The notes under the pieces were generated by a model, which was not told the DNA's origin, made no database searches, and saw only the letters and a program-made list of their open reading frames with translations. DNA of 64,000 nucleotides from Sodalis ligni (GTDB taxonomy: Bacteria; Pseudomonadota; Gammaproteobacteria; Enterobacterales; Enterobacteriaceae), in assembly GCF_016865525.2 (NCBI RefSeq), contig NZ_CP075169.1:2232337-2296336 (forward strand), in the 5' to 3' direction. A program made the translations under genes and the position numbers. Of this stretch, positions 53,346-61,731 are shown one piece after another (within the stretch, counting starts at the first letter, position 1; every line of letters begins with the position of its first letter).

Positions 53346-54356
53346 TTATTCGCCAACAAACGCCCGTTGGCGATGGATCATCGTCATGGGGATCATCACT
53401 TTACCCGACGGCGGCGCTTCACCGCTCAGCGCGGTTTGCATCGCGGTAAACGCGTGTTCGGCCCAGGCATCCTCATTTTGCCGCATCGACCAGACATTGT
53501 TGGATAAAAACCCCAGCATGGCATGTTCGTCAAAGGTACCGATATTGATTTCCGCCGGTATATAGCCGTATTGTTCACGCAAAACGCTGAGCGCGCCTTC
53601 CAGTATCGGCAGCGAGGAGGCGATAAAACCCTGGGGCGCCCGATGGTGCCGCTGGAAAAACTGTCGCATCATCAAGCTCCCGTCCTCCTGGCGGTTATGG
53701 CCGGCCTCCAGTATCCATTGGCCGGGGTTTTCGCCCATGACCCGCCGATAACCCTGCAAACGCATTTTAATCGCCGGCTGTTCCGTATCTCCCGCCAGAA
53801 AATAGAGCGGAGCCGACCCATTGGCAGCCATCATGACGCGGGTGAGCTGCTCGGCGCCCTGGCAATTGTCACTCACCACCAATGCGATCCCCGTCTCGCC
53901 AAAGTCGCGGTCCAGCAGCACCAATGGCCGTCTTTCCACCAGTTTGGCATGGTGATTCTGCGACTGGAGGGATGAGGGGACGACAAACAGACCGTCCACA
54001 TTGCGCTGCAGCAGCGCCTCCACCAGTTTATTTTCATGGCGGGCGTCGCTGTATGTGCAGCCGATCATCAACTGGTACCCGGCGTCACGGCAGCGTATTT
54101 CCAGCTTCTCCGCCAGGGTGGAAAAAAACAGGTTGGACAGGCGCGGCACAATCAGTCCCAGCGTATCGGTTTTATTCAGTTTCAGGCTGCGGGCCGTGTG
54201 GTTGACCTTGTAGCCGAATTCGGCCACATAGTTATGGATACGTTCCTGGGTTTTGGCGCTGATACGATACTGCTCAGCCTTACCGTTCAGCACCAGGCGA
54301 ATGGTGGTAATGGAGAGATGTAACGCCGTGGCAATCTGCTCGACCGTTTTTACCAT
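53346..54356 (-). CDS. LacI-family transcriptional regulator of the sugar-acid cluster
   Basis: 336 residues. N-terminal helix-turn-helix EQIATALHLSITTIRLVLNGKAEQYRISAKTQERI (about 6-40) and hinge HTARSLKLNKTDTLGLIVPRLSNLFFSTLAEKLE. The effector domain has the type-I periplasmic-binding fold (NVDGLFVVPSS, LVLLDRDF). It is convergent with the sugar-acid genes. Candidate operators GCTAA...TTAGC-like lie just upstream of itself (54405-54420) and of the first cluster gene (46434-46455), so it probably controls both. Confidence 0.88.
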   Translation of the reverse strand: MVKTVEQIATALHLSITTIRLVLNGKAEQYRISAKTQERIHNYVAEFGYKVNHTARSLKLNKTDTLGLIVPRLSNLFFSTLAEKLEIRCRDAGYQLMIGCTYSDARHENKLVEALLQRNVDGLFVVPSSLQSQNHHAKLVERRPLVLLDRDFGETGIALVVSDNCQGAEQLTRVMMAANGSAPLYFLAGDTEQPAIKMRLQGYRRVMGENPGQWILEAGHNRQEDGSLMMRQFFQRHHRAPQGFIASSLPILEGALSVLREQYGYIPAEINIGTFDEHAMLGFLSNNVWSMRQNEDAWAEHAFTAMQTALSGEAPPSGKVMIPMTMIHRQRAFVGE

Positions 54357-54404
54357 GAATAATGCGATCCTGAAATGTCATCGTAGAAAAAGTGTAACGT
54401 ATTC

Positions 54405-54420
54405 GCTAACTCGAGTCAGC
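54405..54420. promoter_or_regulatory. LacI-type operator (second copy), autoregulatory position
   Basis: GCTAACTCGAGTCAGC is palindromic except for one pair (14 of 16) and matches the core of 46434-46455 at 14 of 16 positions. It lies 49 bp upstream of the LacI-family start. The remaining bases to 54679 hold no gene that I recognise. Confidence 0.65.
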
Positions 54421-54679
54421 TATTTCATGCCTGACCATGTCCATGGGTCGTCTGCCGGCCCGCGTCGGCTTATCGCTGCAACGAGTCAATGCCGGCCGCC
54501 GCAGCCTTTATCTCGGCGGTAACCGCGGAGGAACGCGGATTCCGCGCCTTTATCGGGATCGGGATAATCTTGACGTGGGAACTTTGTTAAGGAGAGGCTC
54601 ATCCGGCCCCGAAAGCAGGGGGCCGTCATCTGTCTGGCAAGGGACATAATCCCGGTACCGCGGCTCGGGCAGCCGGCTT

Positions 54680-55486
54680 CTAATAGCCGCCTTTGGCCGC
54701 CGGTTCATCCGCCGCTTTCGGGCGGAACTGCGCCAGGCGCCGGTCCAGGGCCTCGGTATACAGCATGGTATCCACCCCGACCGCCACGAAATTGGCGCCC
54801 CATTCGATGCTTTTGCGCGCCATGTCCACATCCACCGCCAGGAAACCGGCGGCTTTGCCGGCCTGGCGGATGCGCCGGATGCTGTCTTCGATAATGCGCT
54901 GTACGGCGGGATGCCCGGCATTGTCCGGGTAGCCCAGGGAGGCGGACAGATCCGCCGGTCCGATGAACACGCCGTCGATACCTTCCACCGCCAGAATCTC
55001 ATCCAGATTATCCAGCGCGGCCTTGCTTTCCACCTGAATCAGCAGGCAGAGCTCATCATTTGCTCTTTTCATATAGGCATCCACCCGTCCCCAGCGGGCG
55101 GCGCGGGCCACCCCCGCCCCCACGCCGCGCGCCCCGTCCGGCGGATAGCGGGTGGCCGCCACCACATCCCGCGCCTGTTGCGCCGTATCCACCATGGGGA
55201 TCAGCAAGGTTCTGGCGCCGATATCCAGCACCTGCTTTATCAGCGCACGCTGGCCTTCCACCGGGCGTATAACCGGCTGGCTGTCATAGGCGGCGATGGC
55301 CTGCAGCTGATGATATAAATCCTGCACGGTGTTCGGCGCGTGCTCGCCGTCAATCAACAGCCAGTCGTAAGAGGACGTGGCGGCGATTTCCGCCATATAG
55401 GCGCTGGTGCTGCTTAACCAGAGTCCTATCTGGACTTCCCCGCGCCGTAATCCGGCTTTAAAGGCGTTGGCTAAAATATCTTTCAT
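54680..55486 (-). CDS. rhmA: 2-keto-3-deoxy-L-rhamnonate aldolase
   Basis: 268 residues, nearly colinear with E. coli RhmA/YfaU. The N-terminal half has [40 protein letters not shown] with Asp and His of the HpcH/HpaI family (about 42-50). Metal and catalytic segments: [60 protein letters not shown]. It splits 2-keto-3-deoxy-L-rhamnonate to pyruvate and lactaldehyde, a class II metal aldolase reaction. Last gene of the rhm operon, 19 nt after rhmT. Confidence 0.94.
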   Translation of the reverse strand: MKDILANAFKAGLRRGEVQIGLWLSSTSAYMAEIAATSSYDWLLIDGEHAPNTVQDLYHQLQAIAAYDSQPVIRPVEGQRALIKQVLDIGARTLLIPMVDTAQQARDVVAATRYPPDGARGVGAGVARAARWGRVDAYMKRANDELCLLIQVESKAALDNLDEILAVEGIDGVFIGPADLSASLGYPDNAGHPAVQRIIEDSIRRIRQAGKAAGFLAVDVDMARKSIEWGANFVAVGVDTMLYTEALDRRLAQFRPKAADEPAAKGGY

Positions 55487-55505
55487 GGAAAATCCTTACT
55501 AGCGG

Positions 55506-56804
55506 TTATTTACTGGAGAGGTTATTGGCGGTATTGATGCCCGGTTTGGTCGTGGCCACTTTCAGCGTCAGGATGCCCAGCGCGCCCACAATGGCAATGG
55601 CCGCCAGCGTCAACAGGCCCGCCGCGCCGTTGCCGAAACCGGATTCCGCCTTCACTCGGATAAGCGGGGCCAGAAAGCCTCCCACGGCGCCGAACAGATT
55701 GACAAAACCGATGCCCGCCGCCAGCGCGGTGCCGGACAAAAGCTGGGTCGGCATGGTCCAGAACACCGGTTGTACGGCAATGCAGCCGATGGCGGCCACG
55801 CAGAGCGCAATAATGGCCGCCAGCGGGCTGACCAGCCCGGAGATGCCGATGCCCAGCCCGGCGCAGAGCAGGGTCGCTGCCGCAATCAGGCGGCGTTCGC
55901 CGGTTTTATCGGAATAACGCGGGATGTACCAGGTGCCGAACAGGGCGGCTATCCAGGGGATGGCGGTGACCAGGGATGCGACAAAACCCACTTTGGTGCC
56001 CATCAGTTGCGCCACCTGGCTGGGAAGGAAGAAAATCAGGCCGTAAACCGCAATCTGGATGGTCATATAGATCAGGGCCAGTTGCCAAACCCGGCCGTGG
56101 ATGACGGCATCGCGCAAATGGGTGGCGGTTTTGTTTTTCTCCTCGCTTTCCAATTGGGTTTGCAGCGTCTGTTTTTCCTGCGGCGTTAAAAAGCGCGCGG
56201 CGGCGGGGGTGTCGTCCAGGTAGAAGAAGGTGAATATGCCGGCGATCACCGCCAATATTCCTTCAATCATAAACATCCAGAACCAGCCTGGCCGGCCCAT
56301 GAAACCGTGCATTTCCAGCAGCGCCCCCGATAAAGGGGAGCCGAGGGTCAACGCCAAAGGCGCACCCATATAAAACAGTCCCATAATGCCCGCGCGGTTA
56401 CTTTGCGGAAACCACTGGGACGTCAGATAAATCATACCGGGGAAAAAACCGGCTTCGGCCGCCCCCAAGAGCGTGCGCACCACCAGGAACTTGGTTTCGC
56501 TATCGGCAAACCCCATGGCGGCGGATAACAATCCCCAAATAAGCGTCGTGCCGCCAATCCAGCTGCGGGCGCCGAATTTACGCATCAATAAATTGGCGGG
56601 CACGCCCAGAATTGCATAGACCACGAAGAATATGCCGGCACCCAGCGCATAGGCCTCATTACTGAGCCCCGTGTCGAGCTGATAGGTTTCTTTGGCGAAG
56701 CCGATATTCGATCTATCCAGAAAAGCCAATATATACAGCGCCAGCATAAAAGGAATTAATCTGGCGCGGTTCTTTTTTATCGCGCTTTCAAGGAGCGTAT
56801 TCAT
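55506..56804 (-). CDS. rhmT: L-rhamnonate MFS transporter (YfaV type)
   Basis: 432 residues with 12 membrane segments; ACS-family opening IPFMLALYILAFLDRSNIGFAKETYQLDTGLSNEAYALGAGIFFVVYAILGVPANLLMRKFGARSWIG. The loop between the halves carries TPQEKQTLQTQLESEEKNK. Gene order with rhmA and rhmD is that of E. coli yfaXWVU, which identifies it as the putative rhamnonate importer. It lies 146 nt after rhmD, with a palindromic repeat (56877-56942) in the gap. Confidence 0.92.
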   Translation of the reverse strand: MNTLLESAIKKNRARLIPFMLALYILAFLDRSNIGFAKETYQLDTGLSNEAYALGAGIFFVVYAILGVPANLLMRKFGARSWIGGTTLIWGLLSAAMGFADSETKFLVVRTLLGAAEAGFFPGMIYLTSQWFPQSNRAGIMGLFYMGAPLALTLGSPLSGALLEMHGFMGRPGWFWMFMIEGILAVIAGIFTFFYLDDTPAAARFLTPQEKQTLQTQLESEEKNKTATHLRDAVIHGRVWQLALIYMTIQIAVYGLIFFLPSQVAQLMGTKVGFVASLVTAIPWIAALFGTWYIPRYSDKTGERRLIAAATLLCAGLGIGISGLVSPLAAIIALCVAAIGCIAVQPVFWTMPTQLLSGTALAAGIGFVNLFGAVGGFLAPLIRVKAESGFGNGAAGLLTLAAIAIVGALGILTLKVATTKPGINTANNLSSK

Positions 56805-56876
56805 GGCCGTGTCTTCCTGTGCGGAGGGTTTTCGTTATTATCTTGGCCGGCAAATAAACATTACCGGCCAAGGTCT

Positions 56877-56942
56877 TATACCCTCAATAATTCGAGTTGC
56901 GGGAAAGCCTACGCACCTTCAACTTGAAGTATGTCGGGTATA
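56877..56942. repeat. Intergenic palindromic repeat with TATACCC...GGGTATA ends (short copy)
   Basis: TATACCC (56877-56883) and GGGTATA (56936-56942) bound a 66-bp unit. The left arm carries AATAATTCGAGTTGC and the right CAACTTGAAGTATG. The arms match those at 244-345 in the opposite orientation but the centre is ~36 bp shorter. It lies inside the rhm operon between rhmD and rhmT and could form an RNA hairpin affecting downstream expression. Confidence 0.7.
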
Positions 56943-56950
56943 TATCGCCA

Positions 56951-58156
56951 TTAATGGGTATAAGGCCGCTGCAAATTACATTCGCGGTTAAGCTCAACGC
57001 CAAAACCGGGTTTATCCAGCACTGATTTATGCATACGGCCGTTTTCAGGCACCGGTTCATTAAGCAGAATCGGATCAAATTGCGGCCGCAGCGTGGCGCA
57101 GTCCGGGCTGGTCATCAGAAATTCGCTGAAGGGCGTATTGGTAAAGGTGATAACCGCATGGTGGGAGTAGACCGATGAGCCATGGGGCACCACCAGCTGG
57201 CCGCGGGATTTGGCGATGGCGGCGATTTCAATCAGCGTCGTCAGGCCGCCGCACCAGCCCACATCGGGCTGCATGATATCGATGCCGGTTTCCGCCAGGG
57301 TCCGGAATGATTGCAACGTACCGTGGTGTTCGCCGCTGCTGACCATCATTCCCGGCGGCGCGTTGCGCTTTAACTCCCGGTAGCCTTCAAACTGCTGCGG
57401 CGGCAGGCACTCCTCGATCCATTTCAGGTTGTAAGGGGCGCAGGCGTAGGCCAGTTTGGTGGCGTAATTGACGTCCTGGCTCATCCAGCAATCCAGCATC
57501 AGCCAGAAGTCCGGACCGCATTTGTCGCGGTATTCCGCCACCATGGCCGCATCCTGGCGTATCCCGGCATCGCCGTCATGGGGCCCGCGATGGGTCGGCA
57601 TCTTACCGCCGATAAAGCCCATCTGCTGCGCCAGATCGGGCCTGGCGCCGGTGGCGTAGAACCGTATTTCATCGCGGACCGCGCCGCCCAGCAGCTTATA
57701 TACCGGCAGATCGGCCACTTTGCCGAAAAGATCCCACAGCGCCAGATCGACGCAGGAAATGGTATTCATGACCAGGCCGCCGGAACCGGCATAATAGAGG
57801 GTGGCATTGAGCATCTGGTCGTGGATAAGCTTAATGTCGCTGACGCATTTCCCCTCGATAAAACGGTTCAGATGCTTTTCCACGATAAAACAGCCCATTT
57901 CGCCGGCGGTGGAAACCGCAAAGCCGGTCTGGCCGTTATCCGCTTCCACCTCCACCACCAGCGTGCCCAGCACGTTGATGCCGAACGACTGCCTGGACTG
58001 TTCATACTCCTTATATTTGCTCATCGGCGTGGCGATATGGTCGTCAATCCAGTGCTGACCGACCTGGTCGTGGTAATCGCCGCCGCCGGCGCCTTTGGCC
58101 GCGGTTGCGCCGCCGGTAAACCAGGCGCGGACATGTTTGATTTTCGGTAGGATCAT
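56951..58156 (-). CDS. rhmD: L-rhamnonate dehydratase
   Basis: 401 residues, enolase superfamily, matching E. coli RhmD/Yfa[32 protein letters not shown] opening; metal ligands in [11 protein letters not shown] (Asp), [10 protein letters not shown] (Glu) and [10 protein letters not shown] (Glu-His); catalytic His in [13 protein letters not shown]. It dehydrates L-rhamnonate to 2-keto-3-deoxy-L-rhamnonate. 22 nt downstream of the IclR-type regulator gene. Confidence 0.95.
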   Translation of the reverse strand: MILPKIKHVRAWFTGGATAAKGAGGGDYHDQVGQHWIDDHIATPMSKYKEYEQSRQSFGINVLGTLVVEVEADNGQTGFAVSTAGEMGCFIVEKHLNRFIEGKCVSDIKLIHDQMLNATLYYAGSGGLVMNTISCVDLALWDLFGKVADLPVYKLLGGAVRDEIRFYATGARPDLAQQMGFIGGKMPTHRGPHDGDAGIRQDAAMVAEYRDKCGPDFWLMLDCWMSQDVNYATKLAYACAPYNLKWIEECLPPQQFEGYRELKRNAPPGMMVSSGEHHGTLQSFRTLAETGIDIMQPDVGWCGGLTTLIEIAAIAKSRGQLVVPHGSSVYSHHAVITFTNTPFSEFLMTSPDCATLRPQFDPILLNEPVPENGRMHKSVLDKPGFGVELNRECNLQRPYTH

Positions 58157-58178
58157 GAGAATGTCTCCTTAAAAGGGG

Positions 58179-58958
58179 TTAGGAAGCCTTGCGTTCGAAG
58201 GGGCTTTTCCAGCCCAGCCGCCGGGAAATATCTTTGGCGCAGGCAATGGCTTTGCCGGCCAGCAGATCGCGGTTATCCGTCGTGATTTGTTGCCCGGTTC
58301 CCACCACCGAGATGGCGGCGGCCAATTCATTGCGGGCATTGAATACCGGCGCGGCCACGCAGCGCACATCGGCGTAATCCTCGCCGTTGTCAAAGCTCCA
58401 TCCCTGGCGGCGGATGCCGTCCAGCTCTTTTTTGAGGGCGGCCAGGGTAATAATCGTGCTGGGGGTTTTGCTGATGAACCGGATATTATTCATGATCTTC
58501 TGCTGCTGGCGCTCGTCCTGCCAGGCCAGCAAACATTTGCCTATTCCGGAGCGATACAGGGAGAGACTTTTGCCTTCATGGGACCGGACGCTAATGGTGG
58601 AAGTAGATTCTATTTTTAAAATATAATAGGCATTCTGATCGTCGATAATACCCAGATGGCATAATAATCCGGTATCTTCCATTAATTCCGTCAGCCGCTG
58701 TTTGGCGATATCCCGTAAATCCATTTTGCCTAGCGCCTGCTCGGACAATTCCACCAATTTAGTCCACAGGCAATAATTATCACGAACATCAAGCGCAATA
58801 AAACGCTGCCTTTTTAATTCAGCCAATATTAAATACGTGGTGCTTTTAGGCAGTCCCAGCTCGGCGATAATATCGGCGGCGGAGCAGGGGCCGCGCCGGG
58901 CAATAACATTCAGGATATCAATGGCGCGTGTCAACGCCGGGACTTTGCTGTTTTCCAT
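58179..58958 (-). CDS. rhmR: IclR-family regulator of rhamnonate genes (YfaX type)
   Basis: 259 residues: winged helix ALTRAIDILNVIARRGPCSAADIIAELGLPKSTTYLILAELKRQRFI (about 8-54), then an IclR effector domain with HLGIIDDQNAYYILKIEST and VRCVAAPVFNARNELAAAISVVGTG. First in the rhm operon, as yfaX is in E. coli. It probably senses rhamnonate or a derivative. Confidence 0.88.
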   Translation of the reverse strand: MENSKVPALTRAIDILNVIARRGPCSAADIIAELGLPKSTTYLILAELKRQRFIALDVRDNYCLWTKLVELSEQALGKMDLRDIAKQRLTELMEDTGLLCHLGIIDDQNAYYILKIESTSTISVRSHEGKSLSLYRSGIGKCLLAWQDERQQQKIMNNIRFISKTPSTIITLAALKKELDGIRRQGWSFDNGEDYADVRCVAAPVFNARNELAAAISVVGTGQQITTDNRDLLAGKAIACAKDISRRLGWKSPFERKAS

Positions 58959-59146
58959 TATGCTGGACTCCGGTCTTGTGTAATGGAATCAGTGTTGTCT
59001 TGCGGGGGGTTAAATTATGTGAGCAATATCAAAAATGGCTATTTCGGCAAAATAATGGGATGGTCACAGATCAATTCTGTGAGATTGCGCACGGTTTTTT
59101 AAGCAGCGAGTACAATGGGCTGTACTGAACCGCCGGTTCAAATCCG

Positions 59147-60216
59147 TTAATCATATAAGCCCTCCCGATCCACCGCACAGTAGTTTTTACGACCACGGAT
59201 CCGGCGTACGGAGTCCCTGATTATCAGCGTGCCGTTCAGCAATAGGCTACCCACCGGCGCGTCAGGCCGTAGCAGTCGCTGCTGGAGCATTCTGACGGCC
59301 TCTGCGCCCAGCTCGTCCCGCGGCACATGCACTGAGGTGAGGGAATATCATGGATGGCGGCGAGGTTGAAACCGTCCATGCTCATCACTGATACATCCTG
59401 GGGCACGCGTAAGCCGGCCTTCTGCAACGCATTCATCGCCCCTACCGCCATAAAGTCCCCGCCGGCAAGGATAGCGCTCGGTCGCTCCGAAGGCGGGCAG
59501 GACGACAAAAAGGCGCTCATCAGGCGCTCGGATTCCGCGGCGCCGAAACCTTGTGCTATAAGCTGATGCCGTTCTTCGCTGAAAGCGAGATTGCGCATGT
59601 TCCAGGCCTCCCGCACACCGTACATTCGCAGTTCCATGGTGTAGCGTCGCAGGCAATGCAGCGTCAGGATATTGCAATGCCCCTGCTCGAACAGATAATT
59701 TATTGAAAATTCGCCGATGAGCTGATGATGGGGCGAAACCGAGGGCAGCCTCATACGGCGGTCACGACAGTTAATCAGCACGCAGGGCTTATGCAGCTCG
59801 GCCGCTAAGGTATGTATTCTGGGGTCGTCAATGCCGATAATCAGCGCGGCCTCGGTTTCCGGCAGGCTCATTTTTTCCAGAAACAGCGCGGCGTCGCTGT
59901 CGTTTTCCTCCAGTCCGCAATAGCGCAATCGTACCTCGTGCTGCGTCAGCGCCTGGCTGATGCCCTGGATGACCTTGTAATAAAAAATATCGGTGCGCAC
60001 GTCGAAGGCGCGGGGCGGAGCAAAGACCAGCAATCCGTTCATCAGCAGCCGGCCGTTCGACAGTTCGTTCATCCCGCCTTTTTGGCGGGCGGCCGCCAAT
60101 ACCCGACTGCGCGCCGTGGCGCTGGTATTGGCCTTTCCCGCCAAAACCCGTGAAACGGTGCTGATGGAAAGCCCCGTTTCACGGGCCAGGGCGGTGATAT
60201 TTAATTTTTCTTTCAT
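59147..60216 (-). pseudogene. LacI-family regulator, C-terminal frameshift
   Basis: Start ATG 60216 (MKEKLNITALARETGLSISTVSRVLAGKANTSATARSRVLAAA): a LacI helix-turn-helix and a full effector domain through VPQDVSVMSMDGFNLAAIHDIP. Then one C is lost in CCCTC near 59343. The next frame restores SVHVPRDELGAEAVRMLQQRLLRPDAPVGSLLLNGTLIIRDSVRRI with a stop at 59147. The lesion removes the last ~60 residues needed for dimerisation. A homopolymer sequencing error is possible. It is divergent from an MFS/GH31 operon, with operator-like repeats between. Confidence 0.78.
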
Positions 60217-60242
60217 TTTGTGATCTTCATCATATTTGCCCA

Positions 60243-60334
60243 TGCAAAAATTTTCATGAGCTTATTTGCCGTTTTTTAGCAGGCTCGCGGGGAAATAGAA
60301 CGCTATATTTATTATGTCATGAAAATTTTTGCAA
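60243..60334. promoter_or_regulatory. Paired inverted operator-like repeats in the divergent LacI/MFS promoter
   Basis: TGCAAAAATTTTCATGA (from about 60243) and its reverse complement TCATGAAAATTTTTGCA (about 60318-60334) occur once each, 58 bp apart. Each is a partly palindromic AT-rich site of LacI-operator size. Two phased sites could support looping and joint control of the regulator and the MFS/GH31 genes (inference). Confidence 0.6.
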
Positions 60335-60406
60335 AAAACGGCATAGACTCGCATTTTTGGCTCTTTTACTGTCGGGATGATAGCCAACCGATACGTAGAG
60401 GAAGTC

Positions 60407-61711
60407 ATGAGTCTCGTTAATCATTCCAAAGCGGTAACCCAGGCAGGTAAACGGGCGGTAAAAAATTTACGCTGGTGGATGCTGGCCTTATTTCTGCTCG
60501 GGGTTACCGTTAATTACATCACGCGTAATGCCCTGGGGATACTTGCTCCTGAATTAAAAAATTCCCTGCATATGACCACCGAGCAATATTCGTGGATCGT
60601 TGCCGCTTTTCAATTGGCCTACACCATTTTTCAGCCGTTTTGCGGCTGGCTCATTGATGTGATCGGCCTGAAATTGGGTTTTTTAATTTGTGCTGTAATT
60701 TGGGCGTTGATGTGTTTGCTGCATGCCGGAGCCGGCAGTTGGATTCAACTGGCGGTGCTGCGCTTTTTTATGGGGGCGTCGGAGGCAGCGGCCACTCCCG
60801 CCAATGCCAAGGCCATCGGCGACTGGTTCCCGAAAAACGAGCGCCCGGTGGCGGCGGGTTGGGCCGGCGTCGGGTTTTCCATCGGGGCTATGCTGGCGCC
60901 GCCGATTATCTATGCCGCCCACGCCTCTTTCGGCTGGCACGGCGCTTTCTTCCTGTCGGGCTGTCTGGCCCTGCTGTGGGTGGGGCTTTGGTGGTGGCTG
61001 TATCAATCGCCGGCCACGCATCCAAACCTGACCGAAAGCGAGCGCGCCTTCATCCTGCAGGATAACGATCCCGTCCCCGTCAGGCAGCCGTTTTGGCGGT
61101 CGATGAAAAATATCTCAAAAGACAGACGTTTCTACGGCATCGCCATTCCCGCGTTTCTGGCGGAACCCGCCTGGGGGGTCTTGAGCTTCTGGGTGCCGCT
61201 CTACCTGGCGAACGAACGGGGCATGGATCTCAAACAAATTGCCCTGTTTGCCTGGATGCCGTTTCTCGCCGCCGATTTAGGCAGTATCGCCAGCGGTTAT
61301 CTCACCCATCTCTATATCCGTTTATTTGGCTGCACCCGCATTAATTCGGTGGTGGCCAGCTCAATTACCGGCGCGTTTCTGATGTTGTCGCTGGCGTTGA
61401 TGACGCTGGTGCAAACCCCTTGGCTGGCTATTTTGCTTATCTCGGTGGGCGGTTTCGGCCATCAGGTTATCTCCTGCATGCTCAGCGCGCTGGTGGTGGA
61501 AACGTTCGACAAGGGACAAATGGCGACGGTAAATGGCATGCGGGGTTCATGCGCCTGGGTGGCCAGTTTCGCCTTTTCCCTGATTATCGGCGTTACCGCC
61601 GATACCTTCGGTTTTAAACCGCTTTTTATTGCCATGGGCTTTTTTGACCTGATTGGCGCTATTTTTCTGGTGATGTTTATTGCGCAGCGCCGCGCCGGCG
61701 TGCCGGCCTGA
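60407..61711 (+). CDS. MFS transporter, ACS (hexuronate/sugar-acid-like) family
   Basis: 434 residues from ATG 60407 (MSLVNHSKAVTQAGKRAVKNLRWWMLALFLLGVTVNYITRNALGILAPELK), with AGAGGA five bases upstream. Twelve membrane segments. ExuT-like features: NYITRNALGILAPEL, GWLIDVIGLKLGFL, and EAAATPANAKAIGDWFPKNERPVAAGWAGVGFSIG, the WFP-x-x-ER motif of the anion:cation symporter family. The adjacent GH31 gene suggests that the imported substrate is an oligosaccharide or glycoside (inference), which is atypical for ACS carriers. Confidence 0.88.
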   Translation: MSLVNHSKAVTQAGKRAVKNLRWWMLALFLLGVTVNYITRNALGILAPELKNSLHMTTEQYSWIVAAFQLAYTIFQPFCGWLIDVIGLKLGFLICAVIWALMCLLHAGAGSWIQLAVLRFFMGASEAAATPANAKAIGDWFPKNERPVAAGWAGVGFSIGAMLAPPIIYAAHASFGWHGAFFLSGCLALLWVGLWWWLYQSPATHPNLTESERAFILQDNDPVPVRQPFWRSMKNISKDRRFYGIAIPAFLAEPAWGVLSFWVPLYLANERGMDLKQIALFAWMPFLAADLGSIASGYLTHLYIRLFGCTRINSVVASSITGAFLMLSLALMTLVQTPWLAILLISVGGFGHQVISCMLSALVVETFDKGQMATVNGMRGSCAWVASFAFSLIIGVTADTFGFKPLFIAMGFFDLIGAIFLVMFIAQRRAGVPA

Positions 61712-61731
61712 CGTAAAAGGAACAAAATGAC

